DNA from: a virus
Length of the DNA: 34,728 bases
IMG/VR virus record: IMGVR_UViG_3300025087_000221
Span: 1-34,728 of that record
Reading direction: 5' to 3' (one strand)
Of the stretch, positions 1-7,483 are shown one piece after another. The position numbers and the translations under genes were made by a program. The first letter of the stretch is position 1. The number at the start of each line of letters is the position of its first letter. The notes beneath the pieces were generated by a model, which was given only the letters and a program-made list of their open reading frames with translations, did not search any database and was not told the origin of the DNA.

Positions 1-211
1 CTTCTCCGATCATGATTTTATCCATGCCGATATATATCGCATGATGCAACTCACACGCTCGACAAACTAAATACGGTCCTTGTTGCCTCCAAGTGTGTCG
101 TCCTGGAGAAAACGTCCGCATATCTTCTGTGTTAAAGGTCTGTGTTTCCGGTTGGACTGACTCCTCCTCATCAGACTCAAACGGACTGGTGTTCACTGGC
201 ATCTTTGGCAT
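1..211 (-). CDS. Small acidic protein with a C-x2-C site, 3' end outside window
   Basis: The first 70 codons of a leftward gene run off the left edge. I chose the ATG at 211 because an AAAAGG ribosome site lies six bases upstream; a second ATG at 202 is in frame. The start overlaps the end of the preceding gene by 35 bases. The N-terminus is acidic (DEEE near residue 14). Near residue 52 comes CRACELHHA, a C-x2-C followed by a histidine pair, which suggests half of a zinc-binding site. It follows the portal gene in the same operon, so a minor structural or head-assembly role is possible, but I do not recognise the family. Confidence 0.65.
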   Translation of the reverse strand, partial: MPKMPVNTSPFESDEEESVQPETQTFNTEDMRTFSPGRHTWRQQGPYLVCRACELHHAIYIGMDKIMIGE

Positions 212-515
212 TCTCAACCTTTTCTATGACTTGTATGAGATACTTCTTTACAATCTCCGCAGTGATCGCCCGTTCTCCAATCTCTTCTCGAGTTGCTCCC
301 GCTTCCATCGCACTCCGCACCAAGGAATCAACGAAACTTGTCAATCCAACAATATAGTTCTTCAAATATGGCCACCCCTGTGTCTTGGAAAGATCACCAA
401 TCCACTGTTCCTCTTTGATCGCTTCATCCGTGGTCGTGGGTTCCTTTGCCACAAAAGATGCTCGAAAATCTTTAAAATAATCTGTGTGAATAGCGGTTGG
501 AACAGGTTTACCCAA
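177..515 (-). CDS. Small protein downstream of portal, unknown function
   Basis: A 112-residue, mostly helical, charged protein with no recognisable domain. Its start overlaps the end of the portal gene by eight bases, so the two are probably translationally coupled. Its own end overlaps the next gene. Position directly after the portal suggests a role in head assembly, but this is inference from order only. The reading frame is well coding and has no signal peptide or membrane segment. Confidence 0.75.
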   Translation of the reverse strand: MGKPVPTAIHTDYFKDFRASFVAKEPTTTDEAIKEEQWIGDLSKTQGWPYLKNYIVGLTSFVDSLVRSAMEAGATREEIGERAITAEIVKKYLIQVIEKVENAKDASEHQSV

Positions 516-2349
516 GTGGCCCTCCTGTCTGTTGTGGTGCTTGCCCCATCTGCTGAATCTGATCCGGTTGCGCTGGTATTTGGTTCATCCCCTGTTGTTG
601 TGTCATTTGTTGCATCACCTGCTGAAACTGTTGCGCGTGCTGTTGTAATGTTTGCTCCAGTTGATACCCCCGTTTATCTCCATGGGTTGCATCGGGAAGA
701 ATCTTATCCCATCCCTGTACGCCAGAATTCGAGAGAATACTCGTTACAAGTTCGGACACATTCACTTCACGCCCCTCTTGTTTCATCCGTTCAATCAATG
801 GAGACGTTGCCTGTCCTTGCTGATTAAGCGCTATCCCCTGGGTAAGAAGTGCAAGCATTGCAGAAAGATTCGCTTGTTGCTCTTGTTTGTCTGCAACAAA
901 TGTTGATCCCGACACAATTTCATAATCAAACAAACAGTTCGTAAACTGACTCTTTGAAATTTTAATCTTCCCTGTTTTTTCATCGTATTGCTGTTGAAAC
1001 TCTGGGTATTCTGCCATCAATTCATCAATCTCTTCCTTAAACAAACGAATTTGGAGCGCTTTTGGTTGTTTTTTCGTAATAAGATGAGCAAATCGCTTCA
1101 TGACTTTAGACAAAAACGACTCCATATAGAAACGATCTGCGGAATCTCTCGCCCCCTCACGGGCAATCTGCATTTTAAGCGCCTGAGGAGTTTTCCCCAT
1201 CTGCGTGTTATCACTAGAAGACATATTCGTAAATGATGTTCCAAACTGGGTTTGCAATGATCCTAAAATCGCTTGATGCGTATTGTTAAAGGTATTCACG
1301 CCTTGTGGAGTAAGATTAAGGACATTGGCAAAATTTGCATTCTTTCCAAGCCATTTTTCTGCCGGTCCCCATTTAATGGAACTCATCGCCGCGATCCCAT
1401 TCTTATCAAGCATGACGGGTGGGAAAATAGACATTTTAATTGCACCAGCGTAGAGATTCCACAATCCATTCAGTGCCATTTGCTGACTCTTTCCACGCTC
1501 ACTATCTCCCATCCCCATAAAATCATCGAGAAGCGGGAGGGAATACTTACATACCACTGGAAGTTCTCCATCATCGTTGGGATTGTCCATATCGCGTATG
1601 ACCACATCAGCCCCTGGAACATAGTCTACCCACCGATCGCGCTCGTACATGGAAAGGACTTTGAAAAACCCTGACTTCTTTGCGGAGATAGCATCTTGAT
1701 ACTCATGGTACTCTCGTGCTCCTTTATCCTTAAAACTCCGTGTTTCTTTTTCTCCCGCACGATCAGAGAATGTTGCAATCACTTTTTCCACGTCTTTGTA
1801 TCCCTCAACATCTTGAATGGAACGGAACCACTCCAACGACTTCCATGAGCGGATAATGACATAATCAGAATCTTCCAGAGAAACAGCGCCAACTTGAGGG
1901 AACACATCGCGAATGTTGATGAGCCACATATCCGGACCAACATATCCTTTGTCTTTGACCACCCAGTCAACAAACGCAAACATATTCCCATAGATATTGG
2001 AGTAGAGGTCTATCATTCTGCATTTTGTAAGAAAATCAAATTGAGAGATTGCGTTCGGGATCACATACCGATCAACCGTGAGGTTCATGAGTTTTGTAGA
2101 TGCCTCATCATCTTTACTCATGTTCTTATATTTCCCCACCATCAATTGTGCCATCACACGACAGGAACGCTCAATCTGCATCGTTGATAACACGGGGTCA
2201 AAAATATCGCTTTTGGTAAGAACAGACACACTATCCTGGAGTTCATTGGTAAAGAGTTTCTCGTAATCCGTCCATTTTGTACGTTTCGATTCAAGATACG
2301 TGTCCGCAGCATCATAGCGGGAAAGAAGTGTTTTTGCTTGATCTGTCAT
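508..2349 (-). CDS. Portal protein
   Basis: Predicted head-tail connector: a dodecameric ring at one capsid vertex through which DNA is packaged and ejected. The 613-residue length suits a podovirus-type portal. The N-terminal third is rich in aromatic and charged residues. The C-terminal end (from about residue 560) is strongly glutamine-rich, as in many portals. I set the start at the ATG at 2349, where a GAGGA site lies five bases upstream; the longer reading to 2379 would begin inside the terminator hairpin. It sits downstream of the terminase genes, the classic packaging order. The identification rests on size, composition and position rather than one diagnostic motif. Confidence 0.8.
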   Translation of the reverse strand: MTDQAKTLLSRYDAADTYLESKRTKWTDYEKLFTNELQDSVSVLTKSDIFDPVLSTMQIERSCRVMAQLMVGKYKNMSKDDEASTKLMNLTVDRYVIPNAISQFDFLTKCRMIDLYSNIYGNMFAFVDWVVKDKGYVGPDMWLINIRDVFPQVGAVSLEDSDYVIIRSWKSLEWFRSIQDVEGYKDVEKVIATFSDRAGEKETRSFKDKGAREYHEYQDAISAKKSGFFKVLSMYERDRWVDYVPGADVVIRDMDNPNDDGELPVVCKYSLPLLDDFMGMGDSERGKSQQMALNGLWNLYAGAIKMSIFPPVMLDKNGIAAMSSIKWGPAEKWLGKNANFANVLNLTPQGVNTFNNTHQAILGSLQTQFGTSFTNMSSSDNTQMGKTPQALKMQIAREGARDSADRFYMESFLSKVMKRFAHLITKKQPKALQIRLFKEEIDELMAEYPEFQQQYDEKTGKIKISKSQFTNCLFDYEIVSGSTFVADKQEQQANLSAMLALLTQGIALNQQGQATSPLIERMKQEGREVNVSELVTSILSNSGVQGWDKILPDATHGDKRGYQLEQTLQQHAQQFQQVMQQMTQQQGMNQIPAQPDQIQQMGQAPQQTGGPLG

Positions 2350-2361
2350 AAAAATCCTCAT

Positions 2362-2392
2362 AAAAAAACCCGCCACCATAGAGGTGCGGGTT
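2362..2392 (-). terminator. Intrinsic terminator directly before the portal ribosome site
   Basis: On the minus strand a roughly 10-bp GC-rich stem (AACCCGCACC paired with GGTGGCGGGTT, one bulged base) has a five-base loop and is followed by a run of T (2362-2368). It lies only about 13 bases before the portal start, so it should reduce transcription into the portal gene or serve as an RNA processing or stability hairpin. Confidence 0.7.
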
Positions 2393-2426
2393 CGAGTACG
2401 AACGCTCGTTTCCGATCACACAGAGT

Positions 2427-2624
2427 TTACGACTCCCGTGGCAGTCTGTCAAGCGATGTGCCAGGAACTTTATATTTTCTCCGCTTCATTTTCACAAGCC
2501 GAGCCGATTCCGTCAACGGAATGCCCTGCTTGACCAGAACCGTTAGAGAGAGCGTTCCAAACTTTTGATCGCGAATAGCATCATCGAGAAACTTGATGAG
2601 CTTTTGGTGTTGTAGGGTCAGCAT
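2427..2624 (-). CDS. Small basic protein, unknown function
   Basis: A 65-residue protein ending in a lysine/arginine-rich stretch (KMKRRKYK). The central segment, around LIKFLDDAI and GIPLTESARLV, looks like a small helix-turn-helix fold, but this is weak. The start at 2624 has a GGAG about ten bases upstream and overlaps the previous gene by 44 bases. The longer reading to 2735 has an unnatural tryptophan-rich N-terminus that is a shadow of the previous gene. Confidence 0.55.
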   Translation of the reverse strand: MLTLQHQKLIKFLDDAIRDQKFGTLSLTVLVKQGIPLTESARLVKMKRRKYKVPGTSLDRLPRES

Positions 2625-2808
2625 ACACGTCTTGCTCCACAACCACATAATCACAAATTGTTCCGTCGTTAATTTTAAATGTACACGTAAACACGCCGGT
2701 CTGCAAATGCGCCATATCACCCACCATATCCACATATGCTGGACTATTCAAGTTGTTATACATCGCTTGGACATACCAGCGCTCAATGACGGTGTGGACT
2801 TCAATCAT
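2581..2808 (-). CDS. Small protein between TerL and portal, unknown
   Basis: A 75-residue protein starting seven bases after the TerL stop, with TAGGAG just upstream. It is rich in beta-forming and acidic residues (FTCTFKINDG, VVVEQDVYAD). No known family is recognised. In tailed phages, small proteins between terminase and portal are often head-joining or head-decoration factors, but nothing here shows that. Confidence 0.65.
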   Translation of the reverse strand: MIEVHTVIERWYVQAMYNNLNSPAYVDMVGDMAHLQTGVFTCTFKINDGTICDYVVVEQDVYADPTTPKAHQVSR

Positions 2809-2814
2809 ACGCTC

Positions 2815-4110
2815 CTAAAAATAAATTGTATCATCAGGTAATGATGAGTCATCTTCCAATGTTTGGTAACTGACCGTAAAATACCGTAAACACGCCATAA
2901 GATCGCTATGCCCATGAGGGTCAACACCTTCATCAAGGAGAGGAAGCGTCGAACCCGTTGATGTTTCTTTCCACCGCAAATGTTCAATCTCTTCAATAAA
3001 GAGGGCATTTTCTGGTGTATTGAGGACTAACAATGTCGGGGCGTTTTCAATCACGCGTCCATCAGGAAGAAACACCGTATGTCCTGGGACAGGTTTTAAT
3101 CGCTGATTGATCTTTTCGACACCATACTCCACCCATCCACGAAATCCTTGCCCCACGACTTTATTTGCCGAGGTAATATGCAATCCATGCGTTGAAAACT
3201 CTTTCTCCCACTGATCCCCAGACGGGTCTCCATAGATCGGAATAAAATCATATCCATAATCCTGAGAAAGAATCGCGGTTGCATGATCTTTGATAAAGGC
3301 CGCACGATTCTTATAACACCGTTCGACAAACCAAGTATCATGGGTATCCACAGCGATACGGACTGAGGCGGTGGGATCGTTACTTCCATAATCAAATCCT
3401 CTCGCCCGTTGCCATGTTCGTGGAACATCAAACGGTTCGATCACATGGATTGCTCGATCCCAATTCTTATGTGCAAGTCCTACTGACTTTCTAAAATCAG
3501 CCATATATTCTTGCGCAAACGTATCTTCTGATAAATCATTTTTTGCCTGGTCTATTTCCTCTTTTTTGATATAGGGATTATCGTAGGACGTGAACCTCCA
3601 GCTTTTATACTCCCCCGCTGATTGTCCTTTTTGATAGAGATCATGGAAATGGTTATATCCTTTGGGGGTAGAAATAAATACAGCCGGTGATATATAGTCA
3701 GTAAGGGTAGGACGCAGAACTTCTGACCAAAGCCACTCCCAAGAACGAATCGAGGCAATTTCGTCAATAACCAGCCCACGCAGTTTAACGCCACGTAGGT
3801 TATCCGGATTTTCAGCGCCTTTAAGCTCAATGATCGAACCGTTAGCAAGTGTAAAACTAAGCTCCACTTCATTTTTCTTTGTAATAAGTTCACGTGGCAC
3901 CTCCCGTTGTAAATCTCTCCAATGAATCATTTTACTCTGTTTATAATTGGGCGACACGATCCAATACAGTCCAGGATTTTCCAGCGCCCACTTCAATACA
4001 ATCATACGACTTAATACCGATTTTCCCCACCGTCTTCCTGCACATAACACACGAAAGCGATGCAGATCGGTAGCGACCTCGTATTGTCCTGGATGAAGTT
4101 TAATCTGCAT
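2815..4110 (-). CDS. terL: Terminase large subunit (ATPase and nuclease)
   Basis: The DNA-packaging motor: an N-terminal ATPase pumps DNA into the prohead and a C-terminal RNase H-like nuclease cuts the concatemer. In the 431-residue protein I see Walker A AGRRWGKS (about 24-31), Walker B LVIDE (113-117), the coupling motif STPKG (147-151), and nuclease acidic residues in FDYGSND (239-245), GDPSGD (294-299) and DPHGHSD (397-403). The start at 4110 follows the stop of the preceding gene by four bases and has GAGGA and AAGGA upstream. The longer reading to 4227 overlaps that gene and adds no conserved sequence. The motifs make this call firm. Confidence 0.96.
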   Translation of the reverse strand: MQIKLHPGQYEVATDLHRFRVLCAGRRWGKSVLSRMIVLKWALENPGLYWIVSPNYKQSKMIHWRDLQREVPRELITKKNEVELSFTLANGSIIELKGAENPDNLRGVKLRGLVIDEIASIRSWEWLWSEVLRPTLTDYISPAVFISTPKGYNHFHDLYQKGQSAGEYKSWRFTSYDNPYIKKEEIDQAKNDLSEDTFAQEYMADFRKSVGLAHKNWDRAIHVIEPFDVPRTWQRARGFDYGSNDPTASVRIAVDTHDTWFVERCYKNRAAFIKDHATAILSQDYGYDFIPIYGDPSGDQWEKEFSTHGLHITSANKVVGQGFRGWVEYGVEKINQRLKPVPGHTVFLPDGRVIENAPTLLVLNTPENALFIEEIEHLRWKETSTGSTLPLLDEGVDPHGHSDLMACLRYFTVSYQTLEDDSSLPDDTIYF

Positions 4111-4114
4111 ATCC

Positions 4115-4324
4115 TTATATTTTTTCCTCTTCTCCCACAAATCGAATTTTTCTTGTCCGCGCTTCTGTAAGTATTTTTGCCATACGATCAAAACAGGATA
4201 TATGGTACATGCGCCCACTCTTTCCACGAGGTTCCGCTCCCCACATAAAGTGCTCTATACTCCCGCTCCACGTCCGTCTTTGTTCACACAGAAAACAGAC
4301 TGGGCATTCTACACGATCAGGCAT
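4115..4324 (-). CDS. Small zinc-finger-like protein between TerS and TerL
   Basis: A 69-residue protein with CPVCFLC near residue 8 and YHISCFDRM near residue 40, a cysteine/histidine set able to bind one zinc ion. The start ATG overlaps the terS stop codon by eight bases, so translation is probably coupled. It ends four bases before terL. Its place between the two terminase subunits suggests a packaging accessory or DNA-binding role. It could instead be an HNH-like remnant, but no HNH core is visible. Confidence 0.65.
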   Translation of the reverse strand: MPDRVECPVCFLCEQRRTWSGSIEHFMWGAEPRGKSGRMYHISCFDRMAKILTEARTRKIRFVGEEEKI

Positions 4325-4727
4325 GGGATGTTTCCCCCTCATCCATGACAAACTCAATAGATCGTAAATTGTTATTGACTTGCACGGCGACACCCGTTCC
4401 ACTTTTCCCTTCAAAGAACTCTCCCGCTTTCACCACTTGGTCAATACGGCGTTCCTTTGGAATCAGCTCTAAGAGCCGTTTTTGCACCAGTCCAATGCCT
4501 TTGCGCTTCATTTCTGCAATCGCTTCGGTAAAATCTACCTCAAACTGCTTTAATGCTTCTGGCGTTGCTTCTTTAAGCGCACGCCATGCTGTCGTGTCAT
4601 CAATGCCGAGCAATGATTCAAGGCGACGTGTTGAATATCCTTGATGATTCAAGACTTTTGCAGCAACTTTCTTTTCTGATGGTGACAGTGCATGAAATTC
4701 GTGTGTCATATGGTCTTGTATACCCAT
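4317..4727 (-). CDS. terS: Terminase small subunit-like DNA-binding protein
   Basis: A 136-residue protein upstream of terL. Small terminase subunits recognise viral DNA and control TerL cutting. Residues about 14-50 form a predicted helix-turn-helix (SPSEKKVAAKVLNHQGYSTR, then LLGIDDTTAWRAL), followed by a helical region suited to oligomerisation. No clear ribosome site precedes the ATG at 4727, and an in-frame TGA lies directly before it. ATG 4709 is the alternative. The call depends on the helix-turn-helix, the size and the position next to terL. Confidence 0.75.
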   Translation of the reverse strand: MGIQDHMTHEFHALSPSEKKVAAKVLNHQGYSTRRLESLLGIDDTTAWRALKEATPEALKQFEVDFTEAIAEMKRKGIGLVQKRLLELIPKERRIDQVVKAGEFFEGKSGTGVAVQVNNNLRSIEFVMDEGETSHA

Positions 4728-4741
4728 TCATACTTTTGGTT

Positions 4742-4909
4742 TCATACATGTTCTTTTTCAATCGTCACTCGCACAAGGGTGTCCGCAGGAAACTCCCCAA
4801 TCGTCAAAAGGATGGGATCATCAGTCGAAAGCGTCAAAGAAAACACACGGTCAAGGGAGAGCGATTTCTTCATATCTACCTTTTTGACTTCTGCGAGGAA
4901 AGAAACCAT
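4742..4909 (-). CDS. Small protein upstream of terS, unknown
   Basis: A 55-codon frame that fills the gap between terS and the replication gene. The translation is well balanced, with alternating hydrophobic residues (LSLDRVFSLTLST, then TLVRVTIEKEHV) that suggest a small beta fold. A better ribosome site (AAAGG, five bases spacing) precedes an internal ATG at 4873, so the true protein may be 43 residues. No family is recognised. Confidence 0.5.
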   Translation of the reverse strand: MVSFLAEVKKVDMKKSLSLDRVFSLTLSTDDPILLTIGEFPADTLVRVTIEKEHV

Positions 4910-4946
4910 GCCCTACTATACCACACCACGAAAAACCCCGCTTGAC

Positions 4947-5660
4947 TTACTGCAAGGTCATCTTTTCCCGCAAGACCTCAACCTTCCGTTGTAACGCATC
5001 TTGCTCTTCTTTCGTAAGATGAGCTGATGGCATGGGAACAGATGATGAAACGATTTTATGTGTTCCCGCATCTCGTTTAACCCAATTCCGTAACGCCGCA
5101 GCATAGTCTCTATACGTTTTCCCCTTTGCTTTGAGCCAGTTTTGCATATCATCGTACTTGCTTTGAACAAACGAGAAAGGAACGCGATATTGGATTGCGA
5201 TCTGTTCCATTTCTTTCGGCGATACATTCCCTTCTCTCACACTCTTATCCTTTATTATTATTGATTTATGATTATTAGGAGTATATATACTAGTATGGAT
5301 ACTAGTATCATACTCATCCAATACTCTATTTATTTCCTCTGGAATAAAAGAAATCTCTCGTTGAAGAGCAATTTCCATCTTTGGATTGGTTACATAGTTG
5401 TTATACCGTTCCGTGTGAAGGAGGCGTATCCACCCATTGTAAAACACCACCCGTTCATGGAGATCGGTTTTTGCTTGATCGAGCTGTTTTTGAGTCAACC
5501 CTATTTCAAAAAGCATAACCCGATCTGAACACTCAAATTTTCCACAGATGTTGTTATATGGACACGTTAAAAGATAGAGAAACACATGTTGACTTGAAAG
5601 CGAAAGTCGGCAAAACCATTCATCGTGCCATATCTTCGTATGAACAATGCGCGTTTTCAT
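4947..5660 (-). CDS. Replisome organiser-like replication initiation protein
   Basis: A 237-residue protein resembling phage replisome organisers, which bind the phage origin and recruit the helicase. The N-terminal half has the winged-helix pattern of this group (TKIWHDEWFCRLSLSSQHVF at about 8-27, then LTQKQLDQAK). The C-terminal part has the typical W-L-x-A-K-G-K-TYRDY-x-AALRNWVKR block (about 176-197). A strong AAGGAGG site precedes the ATG, which overlaps the preceding stop as ATGA. It lies in one operon with the terminase genes, an odd mix of early and late functions. The origin it would bind is not evident. Confidence 0.7.
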   Translation of the reverse strand: MKTRIVHTKIWHDEWFCRLSLSSQHVFLYLLTCPYNNICGKFECSDRVMLFEIGLTQKQLDQAKTDLHERVVFYNGWIRLLHTERYNNYVTNPKMEIALQREISFIPEEINRVLDEYDTSIHTSIYTPNNHKSIIIKDKSVREGNVSPKEMEQIAIQYRVPFSFVQSKYDDMQNWLKAKGKTYRDYAAALRNWVKRDAGTHKIVSSSVPMPSAHLTKEEQDALQRKVEVLREKMTLQ

Positions 5661-5845
5661 AGACCTCCTTGAAAGAGCGACTCCGGCGTCATGAGTTCTT
5701 TGAGTTTTTTCCGTAGTGGTTCTCGACTTGAAAACGGAGGAAGTTTGTACTTATTGATCGCAATAATGCACGCGACATTCTTTGGCTTATGTTTCTCCGT
5801 GATAAGCCAAAACGCTAAAGACGCTGCTTTGGATAGATCGTCCAT
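5657..5845 (-). CDS. Small protein, first gene of the leftward operon
   Basis: A 62-residue basic protein of unknown function with AAGGA seven bases before the ATG. It overlaps the replication gene by four bases (ATGA) and is the first gene behind the leftward promoter at 5961-5989. Length and position would suit a small regulator or replication accessory protein, but no motif supports either. Confidence 0.65.
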   Translation of the reverse strand: MDDLSKAASLAFWLITEKHKPKNVACIIAINKYKLPPFSSREPLRKKLKELMTPESLFQGGL

Positions 5846-5855
5846 AGCACATCCT

Positions 5856-6003
5856 TTCTACCAAAAGACCCGTCAAGCGGTTCTTGGTAGAAGGACTCAA
5901 CGGGTCATGTGGTATCTAGATCGTACAAAAAAACGAACCTCAAACCTTCTACCAATCAAAAGCATAAACTTCTTTCCACAAAAAGTCAACAGTTGTGGTA
6001 GAA
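5856..6003 (+). repeat. Four copies of a TTGGTAGAA-type motif (candidate operators)
   Basis: TTCTACCAA occurs at 5856-5864 and 5947-5955, its complement TTGGTAGAA at 5884-5892, and a one-mismatch copy GTGGTAGAA at 5995-6003. The first two form an inverted pair. Nested with it, GACCCGT (5867-5873) is complementary to ACGGGTC (5900-5906). One copy covers the expected start of the leftward transcript and another covers a possible rightward -10 box, as expected for repressor sites in a divergent control region. Confidence 0.55.
5961..5989 (-). promoter_or_regulatory. Leftward promoter (TTGACT-17-TATGCT)
   Basis: Read on the minus strand, TTGACT (5984-5989) and TATGCT (5961-5966) are 17 bases apart, a good sigma70-type promoter. 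It would drive the 5845-to-left operon with a leader of about 110 bases that contains three TTGGTAGAA-type motifs. Confidence 0.65.
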
Positions 6004-6004
6004 T

Positions 6005-6094
6005 AAGGGTGTGCGGAACGCTGGCAGGCAGTCGCGCACAAAGGGCAGTTGGTTATTCCCGGAGAGAAGATTGGGACAGACGAACTGCTTTTTT
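6005..6094 (+). ncRNA. Possible small RNA with two hairpins
   Basis: An extended -10-like TGGTAGAAT (5996-6004) precedes a 7-bp hairpin (6009-6015 with 6033-6039, one GU pair). A second hairpin follows (GCAGTT at 6045-6050 with AACTGC at 6083-6088, inner TCCC/GGGA) and ends in six T, as in an intrinsic terminator. No coding frame explains it. It would give a transcript of about 85 bases in the control region. Its promoter lacks a clear -35, so this is tentative. Confidence 0.4.
6045..6094 (+). terminator. Rightward intrinsic terminator before the early promoter
   Basis: A GCAGTT/AACTGC stem with an inner TCCC/GGGA stem is followed by TTTTTT at 6089-6094. It lies ten bases before the -35 of the 6104-6132 promoter and would insulate that promoter from upstream transcription. 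Confidence 0.5.
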
Positions 6095-6103
6095 GTTTCC
6101 CTA

Positions 6104-6132
6104 TTGACAACCAATGACAGTAGATGTAGAAT
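6104..6132 (+). promoter_or_regulatory. Rightward early promoter (TTGACA-17-TAGAAT), leaderless
   Basis: A perfect -35 TTGACA (6104-6109), a 17-base spacer and TAGAAT (6127-6132). The start codon at 6140 is only seven bases beyond the -10, so transcription should begin at or next to the ATG and leave no room for a ribosome-binding site. Confidence 0.8.
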
Positions 6133-6139
6133 CAGCAAT

Positions 6140-6682
6140 ATGAAATATCTTCTCACCAAAAACGGCAAGCTCGTTCCGGAAAATCATGTTGCTCTGCACC
6201 CCCGCAGAAAACGAAGTCTGCATGTGATCCGCATTCCCAAACCTGACCCCTCTGTCCTTGTTCCCCTCGCACTCTGGATCGTGGGACTTACGATTATTTT
6301 TTTCCTCTATCGGTATTATTCTGCACCTCTCTTAAATCCGATGGGAACAATGATTGTTCCTGTTGTACACGCCCAGGAAGCCCCACACAAGACTCCACGC
6401 GCGTTGATTGTCCAATTCTCCTATCTCTACGGCGTTCCCGAAAATCTGGCACTGTGCATCGCTAAGAACGAATCAGGATTTAACCCCGAGGCAGTTGGGG
6501 ATCACGGAAAAGCGGTTGGACTCTTTCAGTTTTGGGCAGGAACATGGACAATGTTTCGAAAAAAGATGGGGCTCTCTCCGGTTGATCTCAGGACCGATCC
6601 GCTGGAGAGTACCCGCACCGCGATGTGGGCGATTGCCAACGGCTACGGCAAACACTGGAGTACCTATCGGAGGTGTCTATGA
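6140..6682 (+). CDS. Membrane-anchored lytic transglycosylase-like protein
   Basis: A 180-residue protein. Residues 1-37 are basic and residues about 38-57 form one membrane helix. After a short linker, the C-terminal domain (from about 88) has the lysozyme-like SLT fold: SYLYGVP, then the catalytic glutamate E111 in NESGFNP, GKAVGLFQF (123-131), and a late AIANGYGKHW (164-173). SLT enzymes cleave the peptidoglycan glycan strand. The ATG at 6140 fits the membrane-anchor topology and the promoter, and upstream codons look non-coding. It is the first gene of the rightward early operon, unusual for a wall-cleaving enzyme. It may act in entry, superinfection control or release. Confidence 0.85.
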   Translation: MKYLLTKNGKLVPENHVALHPRRKRSLHVIRIPKPDPSVLVPLALWIVGLTIIFFLYRYYSAPLLNPMGTMIVPVVHAQEAPHKTPRALIVQFSYLYGVPENLALCIAKNESGFNPEAVGDHGKAVGLFQFWAGTWTMFRKKMGLSPVDLRTDPLESTRTAMWAIANGYGKHWSTYRRCL

Positions 6683-6825
6683 AAAAAGAACGAAAAAAAG
6701 TCTGTAAACATCAATGGGTTATTCTTCGATGGATAAGTAACGAGTATCAATCTTTTATGGGAAATGGATATATTACACAAGAAGTCATCTGCCCAAATTG
6801 TGGAAAAAAGAAACGCGTAATATGA
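6679..6825 (+). CDS. Small zinc-ribbon protein
   Basis: A 48-residue protein with a lysine-rich start, CKHQW near residue 9 and CPNCGKKK near residue 40, typical of half-ribbon microproteins in phage early regions. The ATG overlaps the previous stop by four bases (ATGA). It may bind zinc and perhaps nucleic acid; function is unknown. Confidence 0.7.
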   Translation: MKKERKKVCKHQWVILRWISNEYQSFMGNGYITQEVICPNCGKKKRVI

Positions 6826-6974
6826 ACATTCTCAATCGTCTCTTCCAATGGTTTTTGAAGCTCACTGAAGTCAGACAAGACCCCTGGGACGAATATGACG
6901 CCGATCACCGGTTCCACAAAATCAAGACGTTGGTAGACAAACAGGGGAAAAGAACGCAGAGGAAAACATCATGA
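6822..6974 (+). CDS. Small protein, unknown function
   Basis: A 50-residue protein with a hydrophobic/aromatic start (LNRLFQWFLKL) followed by an acidic-then-basic tail. It overlaps both neighbours by four bases, a sign of a genuine coupled gene. No family is recognised. The first helix could be amphipathic and membrane-associated. Confidence 0.6.
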   Translation: MNILNRLFQWFLKLTEVRQDPWDEYDADHRFHKIKTLVDKQGKRTQRKTS

Positions 6975-7483
6975 CCGAAGCCGTCCTCTCTATCTTCTAT
7001 ACCGCCTTTAATGGAAAAGTGTGCAAACGGGCGCAGGGGAAAGTTTATCATCTGGATGAGAAGCCCGTCTATCTTGCGGATATGGATGAAGGAAAAGTCA
7101 TACGTTTTTGTAACGGGTATGCAATCTCTACACAAATTCTTGACGCGCTCAAAGCACAAAAAGTCAGACGTATTCTCTATCGGAGGCGCGATCAACAGAG
7201 CATCTATGAAACGACTACACAAATGTTTTTAAAAAAGGGCATTGCACGACACTTAGGAGGGCATGGACAATTGATTCTCCCGATCTATTTCTTTGCACTG
7301 AAACCGATCTCCCTATCCCGCGAACCGAAAGACCTTCCGATTATGTCAGCCAAAGCATGGATGCACACCAAAGACCATGATCGTCTTGTTCCAGCAGAAC
7401 ACCCATCGTTTACCGTTCACGATCATATCTCTGCAATGCTCCGGTTACGACAGATAGCAATCCAGAAAGGCATTTTAGTATGA
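6971..7483 (+). CDS. 170-residue early protein, unknown
   Basis: Well-coding frame beginning at a four-base overlap with the previous gene. The first half looks like a small beta-rich fold (residues about 20-70); the second half contains SAKAWMHTKDHDR and a histidine-rich end. I recognise no catalytic motif. Four-base overlaps on both sides show it belongs to the early operon. Confidence 0.7.
   Translation: MTEAVLSIFYTAFNGKVCKRAQGKVYHLDEKPVYLADMDEGKVIRFCNGYAISTQILDALKAQKVRRILYRRRDQQSIYETTTQMFLKKGIARHLGGHGQLILPIYFFALKPISLSREPKDLPIMSAKAWMHTKDHDRLVPAEHPSFTVHDHISAMLRLRQIAIQKGILV

Noticed and set aside
93-827. Long rightward open frame opposite the portal gene
   Set aside because: It is a shadow of the portal and following genes: no ribosome site, unlikely composition, opposite to a clear operon.
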